Shown: piece by piece, positions 15,119-24,141 of the stretch
Numbering within the stretch: the stretch's first letter is position 1
Layout: each line of letters starts with the position of its first letter
Origin: Usitatibacter palustris
GTDB lineage: Bacteria > Pseudomonadota > Gammaproteobacteria > Burkholderiales > Usitatibacteraceae
DNA length: 64,000 bases
Direction of reading: 5' to 3'
Assembly: GCF_013003985.1 (NCBI RefSeq)
Contig: NZ_CP053073.1
Location: 496,001-560,000, forward strand
Made by a program: the position numbers and the translations under genes
The notes under the pieces: model-generated
The model's database searches: none
What the model saw: the letters and a program-made list of their open reading frames with translations, nothing else
Told to the model about the DNA's origin: nothing

Positions 15119-16363
15119 CTACCGCGGAATCCGCGCCTCGAAATGCTTGAGGGCCTGGTAGAGGATCGGATCCCCCGGGCCCCCACTGGGGGCGAGGATA
15201 TCGACCGGAACGCCGGGCATCGCGTGTTCGCGCGGGGTTGTGCCGCCGACGAGGAAAGTCTTGTCGGCAGGGAAGTGAACGACGAACCCCGAATGCGGAA
15301 GCGTGGCGTTGCGCGGCTTGCCGTGCATCCCTGCCATTTGCGTGCCGATGAGGGTTGCGCGCGCGGCCGCCGCCAATCCGGTCGCCAGCGCTTCGCCTTC
15401 CCCTGCGGTCCAGCGATCGACCAGCACCACGATCGGCGCGCGATAGGCGAACGGCCCGCGCGGGGCGACGTTGTCGGTGATCGCTTTCGCGCCGCGCGGC
15501 ACGCGCACCTGCCACGGCGTTTCCGTTTCGATGAATCGCCCGAGGATCGCTCGCGCGACTTCCTCCGAGCCGCTGCCCTGGGTCTCGCGCAGGTCGAGGA
15601 TCAGCCCGCGCGTGTCCTTCAGGTGTTGCAAGGCCGCGTCGAAGTGCATGACGAAGCCCGCATCACCGAGCGAATTCTTCGGCCGGAGATAGCCGAGGTC
15701 GCGACCCTCGCCGACCTTGCGCGTGACGAGCGGCGGGCCATTTCCATTGGGCTCGTCGCTGCGAATGACTTCCATCGTGCGCGCCGCACCGGGGCCGCGC
15801 GTGCCGAGCGTGAAGCTGCCGGCGCGAGGGCCCGCGAGCAGGTGATTGAGCGCCCACGACTTTTCTTCGGCGCTCGCGATCGTGCGGCCGAGCTTCTCGC
15901 GCACCGCGCGCGCGATGGCCACACCTTGAATGGAATGCACCACGAGTCCCGGATGCACCCCCGCGACGTCGGCGACACCTCCGGCGCGCACGCCCATCAC
16001 GATGGCGCGATCGTCCTCGAGGCGCGCGAAGATATCGGCCTCGGCCGGGACGCGGCGCGGCGCCACGAAGCCATCGCCGGTGAGGGTGACGGCATCGTCA
16101 CGCAGGGATTCGAGGGCGAGGGAGAGTGCGGTCCCGCAGGGGGCGCGCGAGCTTGCGGCTGCGGCCTTCGGCCGCCACGCGTCGCGGGCGCGGCGCCAGG
16201 CGATGCGCGATGACGTGCTGAAGTAGGCGTACCCCTGATCCACCGCCTTCCACATCGCATCGAAGTCGGCCGCGCATTGCGTCGCGGTGACCTCGGGTCC
16301 TGCGGCGGACGCTGCGCTCGCCGCGGCGACGAATGCCGCCGCAGCGAGCCGGCGAAACCTCAT
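15119..16363 (-). CDS. S41-like (C-terminal processing/tail-specific) protein, catalytic serine apparently lost
   Basis: A 414-residue exported protein (signal MRFRRLAAAAFVAAASAASA) with an S41 layout: an N-terminal domain, a PDZ-like middle (GGVADVAGVHPGLVVHSIQG), and a C-terminal S41 core containing GLILDLRETQGSGSEEVARA and VLVDRWTAGEGEALATGL. In related S41 proteins the corresponding stretch reads WTGSMGEG, with the nucleophile Ser at the fourth position; here it is Gly. It may be a binding protein or scaffold rather than a protease. ATG 16363 overlaps the Bug-receptor stop by four bases. Confidence 0.8.
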   Translation of the reverse strand: MRFRRLAAAAFVAAASAASAAGPEVTATQCAADFDAMWKAVDQGYAYFSTSSRIAWRRARDAWRPKAAAASSRAPCGTALSLALESLRDDAVTLTGDGFVAPRRVPAEADIFARLEDDRAIVMGVRAGGVADVAGVHPGLVVHSIQGVAIARAVREKLGRTIASAEEKSWALNHLLAGPRAGSFTLGTRGPGAARTMEVIRSDEPNGNGPPLVTRKVGEGRDLGYLRPKNSLGDAGFVMHFDAALQHLKDTRGLILDLRETQGSGSEEVARAILGRFIETETPWQVRVPRGAKAITDNVAPRGPFAYRAPIVVLVDRWTAGEGEALATGLAAAARATLIGTQMAGMHGKPRNATLPHSGFVVHFPADKTFLVGGTTPREHAMPGVPVDILAPSGGPGDPILYQALKHFEARIPR

Positions 16364-17328
16364 TCCAGCTTGAGCTTCGCGGCCTTGACGACCTTGCCGT
16401 AGCGGCCGATCTCGTCGACGAGGAGCTTGGAGAACTCCGCGGGCGTGTTGGACAGCGGATCGGCGCCGTTGCGCGCGAGGCCTTCGATGAAGTCGGGCAT
16501 GGCGACGATTGCGCGCACGTCGGCCACGAGGCGATCGATGATCGGTTGCGGCGTACCTGCGGGCGCGAACACGCCGAGCCACAGCGACGACTCGAACCCG
16601 GGGAAGCCCTGGTCCGCGACCGGCGGGACGTCGGGCAGCGCCGGCGAACGCTTGCTGGTACCGACCGCGATCGGGCGAATCTTGCCCGCCTTCGCCTGCT
16701 GCAGGAGTGCGGGCATCGAGCCAAACACCGCCTGCACTTCACCCGCGAGAACCGCGAGTTCCGCCGGCGCGTTGCCCTTGTACGGAACGTGCACGAGGTC
16801 GATGCCCGCGGCGTCCTTGAGCATCTCCATGGAGAGGTGCGTCGCGGTGCCGGCGCCGGCTGAGGCGTAGTTCAACTTTCCCGGTTCCGCCTTCGCGAGC
16901 GCGATGAACTCCTTGAGGTTCGTCGCCTTCACGTTCGGGTTCACGGCGAGCAGGTACGGCGTGACCGCGACGAGCGAAATCGGCGCGAAGTCCTTCGCCG
17001 GGTCGTAGGCGAGCTTCGCGTACGCGTTGGGCGCGATCGCGTGCGTGCTCGTCGTCCCGATGGTGAGCGTATAGCCATCGGGCGCGCTCTTCGCGGCCGA
17101 GTCCGTGCCCACCGTGCCGCCCGCGCCGCCCTTGTTCTCCACCACCACGGGCTGGCCCAGGCGCTCGGAGAGCTTCTGCGCGACGAGCCGGCCGACGATG
17201 TCGGTCGAGCCGCCCGCGGGGAAAGGCACGATCAACTTCACGGGCCGGTTCGGGTACTGCGCGGCCGCGGCGCCGCTGAACATCACGGCGGCGAGCGCGG
17301 TCATCACTCCAGTGCGAAAGCGGTTCAT
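16360..17328 (-). CDS. Bug-family (TctC-like) periplasmic solute receptor
   Basis: A 322-residue extracytoplasmic receptor with signal MNRFRTGVMTALAAVMFSGAAAA and the Bug hallmarks YPNRPVKLIVPFPAGGSTDIVGR, VENKGGAGGTVGTD, DGYTLTIGT, YASAGAGTATHLSMEM and VPYKGNAPA. Bug proteins bind carboxylates or amino-acid-like ligands for tripartite tricarboxylate transporters or signalling; no TctA/TctB genes are near. A GGAG Shine-Dalgarno precedes ATG 17328. It overlaps the S41-like gene downstream and follows the FAH-family hydrolase by 40 bases, so its ligand may be an organic acid degraded by that enzyme. Confidence 0.92.
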   Translation of the reverse strand: MNRFRTGVMTALAAVMFSGAAAAQYPNRPVKLIVPFPAGGSTDIVGRLVAQKLSERLGQPVVVENKGGAGGTVGTDSAAKSAPDGYTLTIGTTSTHAIAPNAYAKLAYDPAKDFAPISLVAVTPYLLAVNPNVKATNLKEFIALAKAEPGKLNYASAGAGTATHLSMEMLKDAAGIDLVHVPYKGNAPAELAVLAGEVQAVFGSMPALLQQAKAGKIRPIAVGTSKRSPALPDVPPVADQGFPGFESSLWLGVFAPAGTPQPIIDRLVADVRAIVAMPDFIEGLARNGADPLSNTPAEFSKLLVDEIGRYGKVVKAAKLKLE

Positions 17329-17368
17329 TCGGTGATCTCCTCGGAGTTGTGTGATCTTCTTGTTGTGG

Positions 17369-18061
17369 TTACTTGTAGGTGACGGTGAGGTCGCCCACGC
17401 CTTCGACATGGCCTTCGAGCTTGTCGCCGGACTTGATCGGGCCCACACCCGCGGGCGTGCCGGAAAAGATGAGGTCGCCGGGAGCCAGCGTGATCATGTT
17501 CGACAGGTACGAGATCTGCTCGGCCACGTCCCAGATCTGCATGGCGAGGTCGCCCTTCTGCTTCTCGACGCCGTTCACCTTGAGCGTGATCGCGCCCTTG
17601 CCGGGGTGGCCGATCTTGGCGGCCGGTTGCAATGCACTACAAGGCGCCGATTCGTCGAACGCCTTGCCCATCTCCCAGGGGCGGCCCATCTTCTTCGCTT
17701 CGCCCTGGACGTCGCGGCGCGTCATGTCGAGGCCCACGCCATAGCCGTAGACCAGCTCGAGCGCCTTCTCGACCGGGATGTTCTTGCCGCCCTTGCCCAG
17801 CGCCACGACCATCTCGATCTCGTGGTGGACGTCCTTCGTGCCGACCGGGTAGGCCAGCGCGGCGCCGTTCTGGACGATGGAATTGGCCGGCTTCATGAAG
17901 AAGAACGGCGGCTCGCGGTCCGGATCGTGGCCCATCTCGCGGGCGTGGTCGGCGTAGTTGCGGCCGACGCAGTAGATGCGTCCTACGGGGAAGCGCTGGT
18001 CGCTGCCAACGACGGGGAGGGACGGCTGCGCTTCGAGCGCGATGACATAGGAGGGGGTCAT
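17369..18061 (-). CDS. Fumarylacetoacetate hydrolase family protein
   Basis: A 230-residue single FAH domain with the metal-binding signature HHEIEMVVALGKGGKNI and GLDMTRRDVQ, and GDLIFSGTPAGVGPI near the C-terminus. It resembles fumarylpyruvate hydrolase and related C-C hydrolases or decarboxylases of aromatic catabolism (cytoplasmic, divalent-metal dependent). The exact substrate is not deducible. The Bug receptor gene 40 bases downstream suggests linked uptake and metabolism of an organic acid. Confidence 0.87.
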   Translation of the reverse strand: MTPSYVIALEAQPSLPVVGSDQRFPVGRIYCVGRNYADHAREMGHDPDREPPFFFMKPANSIVQNGAALAYPVGTKDVHHEIEMVVALGKGGKNIPVEKALELVYGYGVGLDMTRRDVQGEAKKMGRPWEMGKAFDESAPCSALQPAAKIGHPGKGAITLKVNGVEKQKGDLAMQIWDVAEQISYLSNMITLAPGDLIFSGTPAGVGPIKSGDKLEGHVEGVGDLTVTYK

Positions 18062-18109
18062 GGAGTTTTCCTTGGGGTGAAAGCGGAATGCCTGGAGCGG
18101 ACGCCTATC

Positions 18110-18742
18110 CTACTTGGCTTGGGGGGCGGCCTGCAGCGTCTCGATTTGTATCAAGCGTTCTTCCAGAACGTCGGTTTTCGTGAAGCCGGAGGCGACCAGG
18201 AAGAGTTTCTTCGAATACGAAACGGCGAGCGTCGGGAACCCGCCGATGCCCATGGACTGGGTGACCGCGAAATCGCCGCGCGTGGCCTCACGCGCCTTGT
18301 CCGATTGCAGCAGCTCGAGGAAGGCGTCGCGCCCGTAGCCCGATTCGGCGGCGATGTCGGCCAGCACCTCGGGCTGGGTCACGTCGCGCGCATCGCGGTA
18401 GAACGCCGTTTGCACGGCCTTCATGTACGTGAAGGCATTGGCCGCGAACAGGCCGCGCGCCACGACGACGGCGCGGCAGGCGGGCTCGGTGTCGTAGATG
18501 AACGTGTCGCTCGCGATCAGCGCTTCGTTGAACGGCAGGTGGCTCGTGGCGCCCACGTGCTTCCAGTGGCTCGCGAGCATCTCGCGGAAGGGCTGGCTCA
18601 TGCGCTCCGTGTTGTACGGACGAAGGCCGCCCATCACGAGGTCCACCTTCGCTTGCGGGAGGCGTTCGAGGAGTCGGGTGAGCTCGGGGCCGAAACCATA
18701 GCACCACGAGCAGAGGGGATCGGCGACGTAGACCAGCTGCAT
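18110..18742 (-). CDS. Cytoplasmic DsbA-family oxidoreductase (FrnE-like)
   Basis: A 210-residue protein without signal peptide, starting MQLVYVADPLCSWCYGFGPEL with a CSWC redox motif at residues 11-14 and a helical insertion, then the cis-Pro loop IGGFPTLAV near 168. This matches the cytoplasmic DsbA/FrnE-type group rather than periplasmic DsbA. It probably reduces or isomerises thiols, or conjugates, in the cytoplasm. It is ten bases from the diguanylate cyclase on the same strand. Confidence 0.83.
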   Translation of the reverse strand: MQLVYVADPLCSWCYGFGPELTRLLERLPQAKVDLVMGGLRPYNTERMSQPFREMLASHWKHVGATSHLPFNEALIASDTFIYDTEPACRAVVVARGLFAANAFTYMKAVQTAFYRDARDVTQPEVLADIAAESGYGRDAFLELLQSDKAREATRGDFAVTQSMGIGGFPTLAVSYSKKLFLVASGFTKTDVLEERLIQIETLQAAPQAK

Positions 18743-18752
18743 CGCCGGGATT

Positions 18753-19925
18753 TTACGCTGCGATCGACCGTCCCAGCGACAGGGCCACGACGCGGTTGCG
18801 GCCGCGTTCCTTGGCCATGGCGAGCGCCTGGTCGGCGCGCGCGATCAGCTCGTCGATGCTCTCCGGGCCTTCGTCGAGGCGCGCGGCCACGCCGAGGCTC
18901 ACGGTGAGCGGGATCTCGCGGCCGTCGATGATCACCGGATCGGAGGCCACGGCCTTGCGGATGCGGCCGGCCACGACCACGGCGCCGGGGCCGGGGACCT
19001 GCGGCAGCATCACGCAGAACTCCTCGCCGCCGAAGCGCACGAGCATGTCTTCCTTGCGAAGCTGCGCGCGCACGATGTCGGCGAGGGTCTTGATGATTTC
19101 GTCACCGACCTTGTGCCCGTGCTTGTCGTTGACTGCCTTGAAGTGGTCGATGTCGAGGATGATGATCGACAGGGGCTGCGCGGCACGGCGCGCGCGGGCG
19201 AGCTCGCGTTCCGCGGTCTCGTGGAACGAGCGGCGGTTGTAGGCGCCGGTGAGCGGATCGAGCGTGGCGAGGCGCGCGGCCGCGGCATCGGCCCGCTCCT
19301 TGTGCATGAGGCCCACGCCGGACGAGCTCGCGAGCAGGGCCGCGAAGCCGCCGGCGAAGGTGAGGGTCTGGAACAGGTTGGGCTCGATGAAGCCCATCAG
19401 CGGATCCACGCTCCACACCGCACCGACGGCGCGCAGGAAGAACAGGATCGAGGCCACGGCGAAGCTGCCGATCGCGAGCCCGCGCGTGCCCCTCGAGATC
19501 GGCGCCTGGAGCTGCAGCGTGATGCCCGCGAGCATCGCGAGCATCGTTCCGAAGGCCACGCCTGCGAACAGGACGCGCGCTCCGAAATCACCGGACAGCA
19601 GCAGGAAGGGCATGGCCACGGCGGCGAACGTCGCGCTGTGGACCCAGGTGGGAAGGCGGCGGCCGCCGAAGGCGAGCAGGGCTGCGGCCTGGAGCGTCAT
19701 CGAGAAGGCGACGAGGCCCACGGCCAGCACGATCGCGTTCGGATCGGCGGCAAGCCCGTCGAGGGCGAAGATCGTGACGCCCGAAGCGCGGACCAGCAGG
19801 GAGGCGATCCAGGTGCCCAGCCCGTCGCGCATTCCGCGGCCGGCCCCGATCCACAGCGACACCGCCAGGATCAGGTCGGTCAGGACCATGGCGAGGAGGA
19901 GCGTGCGTAGATCGATCATAACCAT
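18753..19925 (-). CDS. Membrane diguanylate cyclase (GGDEF)
   Basis: A 390-residue protein with an N-terminal membrane domain of about six helices (residues 5-200) and a C-terminal GGDEF domain (about 215-380) with signature VRFGGEEFCVML, the active GGEEF form. It should make cyclic di-GMP from two GTP. A typical upstream inhibitory RxxD site is not evident. ATG 19925 and an in-frame ATG two codons on are both possible. The signal sensed by the membrane part is unknown. Confidence 0.92.
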   Translation of the reverse strand: MVMIDLRTLLLAMVLTDLILAVSLWIGAGRGMRDGLGTWIASLLVRASGVTIFALDGLAADPNAIVLAVGLVAFSMTLQAAALLAFGGRRLPTWVHSATFAAVAMPFLLLSGDFGARVLFAGVAFGTMLAMLAGITLQLQAPISRGTRGLAIGSFAVASILFFLRAVGAVWSVDPLMGFIEPNLFQTLTFAGGFAALLASSSGVGLMHKERADAAAARLATLDPLTGAYNRRSFHETAERELARARRAAQPLSIIILDIDHFKAVNDKHGHKVGDEIIKTLADIVRAQLRKEDMLVRFGGEEFCVMLPQVPGPGAVVVAGRIRKAVASDPVIIDGREIPLTVSLGVAARLDEGPESIDELIARADQALAMAKERGRNRVVALSLGRSIAA

Positions 19926-19980
19926 CCACGGTACGCCGCCCCCGCGCCGGGGACCGTGACGCAGTTCACATTTTCGCTAT

Positions 19981-20871
19981 TTACGGCTTGAGGTTCGCGT
20001 AGAGCATCTCGGCGAACTTGTCGGGCTTGATGAAGCCCTTGCCCCACTTCTCGTCGTACTCGGCCGAGGGCTTGGCCGCCACGACCTGCTCGGAGGTCTT
20101 GCCCTCGCCGATGAGCTTCTTCACCTTGGCCGTGACGTTCGCGACCATGTCGCGATAGGCCTTGAGGTCGGCCTTCGTGGCGAGCGGGCCGTGGCCGGGG
20201 ATCACCTTGGTGGCGTCGTTGATCATGATGAGCACGTGGTCGACCGCGGCGACCAGGCCCTCGGCGTTGCCACCGCTCGACGTGTCGATGAACGGGTACA
20301 GGCCGTTGAAGAACGTGTCGCCCATGTGCATCACGTTGGCCTTCGAGAAATACACGATCGAATCGCCGTCGGTGTGCGCCTTGGGCACGTGCATCACCTT
20401 CACTTCGTCGCCGTTGATGTGGAAGCTCATGTCGGTCGAGAACGTGATGACCGGCAGCGCGTCCTTGGGCGAGGGCGCGGACTTCAGGTTGAAGAACGCG
20501 ATGAACTGCTCGGAGTTCATGCGCTTCCTCACGTTGTGGTGCGCGAAGATCGTCACGCCGGCCTTGCCCAGGTTCTCGTTGCCGCCGGAATGGTCGTCGT
20601 GCCAGTGCGTGTTGACCACGAACTTCACGGGCTTGGGCGTGATCGCCTTGATCGCCGCGAGGATCTTCGGCGTGAGCGGCGCGTACTGGTCGTCGACCAG
20701 GAACACCGCGTCGTCGCCCACGGACAGGCCCAGGTTGCCGCCCGCGCCCGTCAGCATGTACGTCGTATCGGAGAGCTTCTCGGCCTTGACCTCGACCTTG
20801 GAGTAATCCCGCTGCGCGAGTGCCAGCCCGGGCAGTGCGGCGAGTGCGACGACGGCGAAGAACTTCTTCAT
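19981..20871 (-). CDS. Exported metallo-beta-lactamase-fold hydrolase
   Basis: A 296-residue protein with signal MKKFFAVVALAALPGLALA and the MBL zinc motif THWHDDHSGG (HxHxDH), then AHHNVRKRM, a His in PKAHTDGDS, MGDTFFNG and PGHGP. It belongs to the periplasmic MBL-fold group that includes quorum-quencher-like and cyclase-like hydrolases; the substrate is unknown. The start overlaps the DUF885 stop by one base (TGATG), so the two are co-translated. Confidence 0.88.
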   Translation of the reverse strand: MKKFFAVVALAALPGLALAQRDYSKVEVKAEKLSDTTYMLTGAGGNLGLSVGDDAVFLVDDQYAPLTPKILAAIKAITPKPVKFVVNTHWHDDHSGGNENLGKAGVTIFAHHNVRKRMNSEQFIAFFNLKSAPSPKDALPVITFSTDMSFHINGDEVKVMHVPKAHTDGDSIVYFSKANVMHMGDTFFNGLYPFIDTSSGGNAEGLVAAVDHVLIMINDATKVIPGHGPLATKADLKAYRDMVANVTAKVKKLIGEGKTSEQVVAAKPSAEYDEKWGKGFIKPDKFAEMLYANLKP

Positions 20872-22652
20872 CACGGGGCTCCCTTTTCCTTGGTGATCCA
20901 TTCGTTGATGCGGGCTTCGAGCAGGTTGAGCGGCAACGGGCCGTCGTCGATCACGGCGTTGTGGAAGCGGCGCAGGTCGAACTTCGGGCCCAGGGCCTGG
21001 GTCGCCTTCGCGCGCAGTTCCTTGATCTTCAGCTCGCCGATCTTGTAGCCGAGCGCCTGGCCGGGCCAGACGATGTAGCGATCGACTTCGGAGATGGCGA
21101 ACGACTCATGCACGCCGGAATTGTCGGCGAGGTAGCGGATCGACTGGTCGCGCTTCCAGCCCAGCGCATGCACGCCGGTGTCGATCACGAGGCGGCAGGC
21201 GCGCAGCATCTCGGCCGAGAGCGCGCCGAAGTGCATGTACGGATCCTTGTAGAAGCCCATCTCGTAGCCCAGGCTCTCCGCGTAGAGGCCCCAGCCTTCC
21301 GAGAACGCCGTGTAGCCGCCCGAGCGGCGGAACTTCGGCAGGCCCTTCAGTTCCTGCGCGCGCGCGATCTGCAGGTGATGGCCGGGCACGGTCTCGTGGA
21401 GCAGCACCGCCTCCATGTCGTACTTCGGGCGCATCTTCAGGTTGTTCGAGTTGGCCTCGTAGAAGCCGGCGCGCGAGCCGTCGAGGGCGCCCGCGGAGTA
21501 GTGGTCGGCGTTGTCGCCTTCGTGCGCTTCCATCGGGCGGATGCCGTACGGGAGGCGCGGCAGCTCCGCGAAGAACTTCGGCAACTCTGCGTCCGCGCGC
21601 TTGGCGATGTCGCGGTAGCCGGCGATGAGGTCCTCGGACTTCGTGTAGTAGAACCGCGGATCCGAGCGCAGGAACACGAGGAACTCCGCGAACGTGCCCT
21701 TGAAGCCGGTCGAGGCGATGACCTTGTCCATCTCGCCGCGGATGCGCGCGACTTCGCCGAGGCCGATCTTGTGGATCTGCTCGGGCGTGAGGTCGGTCGT
21801 CGTCTGGGTCTTCACGGCGTGTGCGTAGAACGCCTTGCCGCCAGGCAGCGTGGAGGCGGCGATGTCCTCGCGCGCTTTCGGCAGGTATTCCTTCTCGAAG
21901 AAGGCGAGGAACGCGGCGAAGGCAGGATTCACCTTTTCGCCGAGCGCCTTCTTGCCCGCTTCCGTGAGGCGCGCGTGCTCGGATTCGGGAATCGACTTCG
22001 CATACGACTTGAACGGGCCATAGAGCGGCGATGCGGTCGGGTCCTTGTCGGCGAAGGGGGCCAGGCGCGTGGGGATGCTGCTCAGTGTCGAGCGCGGCGG
22101 CATCCAGCCCGTGGTCATCGCGGCGCGCATGCGCGTGGTGAGCACGGGGAGCGTTGCGGCCATCGCCTCGAGGCGCTTCACGTAGTTCTCGTAGTCCTTC
22201 GGGGTCGCGAAGGGCGCGGCCTTGGCGAGGAAGGTCCAGATGTCCTGGATGCCGAAGATCGGCGAGATCGGCATCCACGTATCGGCGTAGTCGCCCGCAA
22301 ACGGCAGGCCCTTGAAGAAGGCGTCGCCCGCTTCCGCGCGCTCGATGCTGTCGATCATCATGTCGCGCGAGATGCGGTCCTGGGAATTGAGCGGCACCGA
22401 CTTGAACTTCTGCAGGCTGTCGAGCGCGGACTTGCGCAGCGCGCGGCGGCGTTCCATCCCGGCGGGCGTGAGGTCCGAAAGCTTGTCGTTGGCGAGGTTC
22501 AGGCCGACGAACGTGGCCTGCTCGGGACTTTCGCGCATCGCTTCCATGAAGCGGTCTTCGAAGAACTTCGCGAGCTCCGCATTGGGCGCGGGTTCCTGCG
22601 CGAACGCAGTGGCGGAAATGGCGAGGGCGAGTGAAGCGAGGATTCTGTTCAT
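20871..22652 (-). CDS. Exported DUF885 protein (zinc metallopeptidase-like)
   Basis: A 593-residue periplasmic protein (signal MNRILASLALAISATAFA) of the DUF885 family, which is peptidase-like. The motif LHETVPGHHLQIARA is a HExxxxHH-type zinc site, and GYTAFSEGWGLYAESLG supplies a downstream acidic ligand. Length and motifs fit full-length family members. It overlaps the MBL hydrolase by one base, suggesting linked degradation of a peptide or amide compound. Confidence 0.85.
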   Translation of the reverse strand: MNRILASLALAISATAFAQEPAPNAELAKFFEDRFMEAMRESPEQATFVGLNLANDKLSDLTPAGMERRRALRKSALDSLQKFKSVPLNSQDRISRDMMIDSIERAEAGDAFFKGLPFAGDYADTWMPISPIFGIQDIWTFLAKAAPFATPKDYENYVKRLEAMAATLPVLTTRMRAAMTTGWMPPRSTLSSIPTRLAPFADKDPTASPLYGPFKSYAKSIPESEHARLTEAGKKALGEKVNPAFAAFLAFFEKEYLPKAREDIAASTLPGGKAFYAHAVKTQTTTDLTPEQIHKIGLGEVARIRGEMDKVIASTGFKGTFAEFLVFLRSDPRFYYTKSEDLIAGYRDIAKRADAELPKFFAELPRLPYGIRPMEAHEGDNADHYSAGALDGSRAGFYEANSNNLKMRPKYDMEAVLLHETVPGHHLQIARAQELKGLPKFRRSGGYTAFSEGWGLYAESLGYEMGFYKDPYMHFGALSAEMLRACRLVIDTGVHALGWKRDQSIRYLADNSGVHESFAISEVDRYIVWPGQALGYKIGELKIKELRAKATQALGPKFDLRRFHNAVIDDGPLPLNLLEARINEWITKEKGAP

Positions 22653-22667
22653 GGCGTCCTGGAGTGG

Positions 22668-23630
22668 TTATTCGACCTTGCCGATTTTGTGCACGACGTC
22701 GGCAAGCTTCTTCGCGTCCCCATCCCAGAAGGATTGGAACTGCGGTGCATCGAGGAACTGGATGGGGGTTTCGACGCGGGCCATCGTCGCCTGGAAGGCG
22801 GCATCGGCCGCGACGGCGCGCGCGGCTTCACGCAGCTTCGCGACGATTTCCGGCGGCGTGCCCGCGGGTACGAAGAGCCCGGTCCATTGCGAGAACTGCG
22901 CGTCGTAGCCCAGCTCCTTCAGTGTAGGAACATCGGGCAGCGCGGGATGGCGCGCGTCGCCCCAGGTTGCGAGCACCCGCACCTTGCCGCCTTTCACGTG
23001 GCCCATGATCGACGAGGGGCCGGTGGAGAGTGCATCGACGCTGCCGCCGAGGAGGGCCACGACCGCGGGACCCGCACCCGTGTAGGGAACGTGCAGGAGC
23101 TTCGTGCCGGCCGAGGCCGTCAGCATTTCCATCGGCACGTGCATCGTTCCGTAGTTGCCCGAGGAGCCGTAGGGAATCTGGCCGGGCGCCCTCTTCGAGG
23201 CCTCGACCATGTCCTTCACGTTTTTCCACGGACTGTCGGCGCGAACGGCGAGGACCGTGGGATCGGCGGTGAAGCGCGCAATGGGAACGAGCTGGTTCAG
23301 CTGGTACATCGGCGCGCGGCCGAGGATCTTGTCGGCCTCGGGGATGATGGAAATCGACGAGAGCGCCATCAACAAGGTGTAGCCGTCGGGCTTCGCCTTC
23401 GCGACGAAGGCCATGCCGACACCGCCGCCCGCACCGGCCTTGTTCTCCACGACCACTGTTTGTTTCAGGTAGCGGCCCATCGCTTCGGCCACCGGCCGTC
23501 CGGTGATGTCGGCGACACCACCCGGCGGGAACGGGACGATCATCGTGACCGGCTTGTTCGGATAATCGGACTGCGAAATGGCGGGCAATGCCGCGAGGGC
23601 CAGGACGGCCGCGGCGAGGGCACGGACCAT
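22668..23630 (-). CDS. Bug-family (TctC-like) periplasmic solute receptor
   Basis: A 320-residue receptor with signal MVRALAAAVLALAALPAIS and the Bug motifs YPNKPVTMIVPFPPGG, VVENKAGAGGGVGM, KPDGYTLLMA, YGSSGNYGTMHVPMEM and VPYTGAGPAVVALLGG. A GAGGAG ribosome-binding site lies eight bases before ATG 23630; the frame is open further upstream but lacks a signal there. It is 15 bases upstream of the DUF885/MBL pair on the same strand, so the three may form an uptake-and-hydrolysis unit. Confidence 0.92.
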   Translation of the reverse strand: MVRALAAAVLALAALPAISQSDYPNKPVTMIVPFPPGGVADITGRPVAEAMGRYLKQTVVVENKAGAGGGVGMAFVAKAKPDGYTLLMALSSISIIPEADKILGRAPMYQLNQLVPIARFTADPTVLAVRADSPWKNVKDMVEASKRAPGQIPYGSSGNYGTMHVPMEMLTASAGTKLLHVPYTGAGPAVVALLGGSVDALSTGPSSIMGHVKGGKVRVLATWGDARHPALPDVPTLKELGYDAQFSQWTGLFVPAGTPPEIVAKLREAARAVAADAAFQATMARVETPIQFLDAPQFQSFWDGDAKKLADVVHKIGKVE

Positions 23631-23678
23631 GATGCGTCTCCTCCTCAGGCGAAGGGCGCATCGTACACCGACCAATGG

Positions 23679-24083
23679 TCAGTGGAAGGCGAGCAGCAGG
23701 CTCACGCTGGTGGCGCCGGCGTTGCGCACCGAGGTGATCGCCGCAGAGACTTCCGTGCGCTCGTTGGCCGGCACGAGCAGCGTCACGCCGGCGGTTGCGC
23801 GCATGCGGTGAGTGCCCGCGTGGGACACATCGCGCGCGGCATGGCCGACAGGGCGGCCGTCCACGTAGATCTGCATCGAGATGCCCGCGTCGCTGCCTTC
23901 GAGCGCGTCGGCCTCGACGACCGCGAGGGCATCGACCTGCATCGGGCGGCTGGCCTGCGGGATCGCGCAGACGGCCATGTGCGGATCGTCGCTGCGCGAT
24001 TGCTCGTGCAGCCCGTTGCAGAACCTCAGCGCGAGCTCGTCGAGGGTGTATTCGCTGACGTCGATGATGTGTTGCCCATCCAT
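23679..24083 (-). CDS. Hypothetical protein, 134 residues
   Basis: No family is recognised. The protein has no signal peptide or membrane helix, a mixed alpha/beta composition (MDGQHIIDVSEYTLDELALR at the start, a Val/Ala-rich C-terminal half ending SVSLLLAFH), and a single Cys pair region near FCNGLHEQ and AVCAIPQ. A GGGAG Shine-Dalgarno seven bases before ATG 24083 supports expression. It stands alone between a 10-base palindrome and the Bug receptor gene. Confidence 0.65.
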   Translation of the reverse strand: MDGQHIIDVSEYTLDELALRFCNGLHEQSRSDDPHMAVCAIPQASRPMQVDALAVVEADALEGSDAGISMQIYVDGRPVGHAARDVSHAGTHRMRATAGVTLLVPANERTEVSAAITSVRNAGATSVSLLLAFH

Positions 24084-24111
24084 GGCGTTCTCCCGGTGAG
24101 CGGGGAAGCGT

Positions 24112-24132
24112 GCACGGAAATCATTTCCGTGC
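24112..24132. terminator. Perfect 10-bp palindrome between two minus-strand genes
   Basis: Arms GCACGGAAAT (24112-24121) and ATTTCCGTGC (24123-24132) flank one base. It sits ten bases after the secreted Cys-rich gene ends (24142) and 29 bases before the next gene starts (24083). It could terminate the first transcript, although no T tract follows, or act as an operator for the second. Confidence 0.4.
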
Positions 24133-24141
24133 GATGACGCG

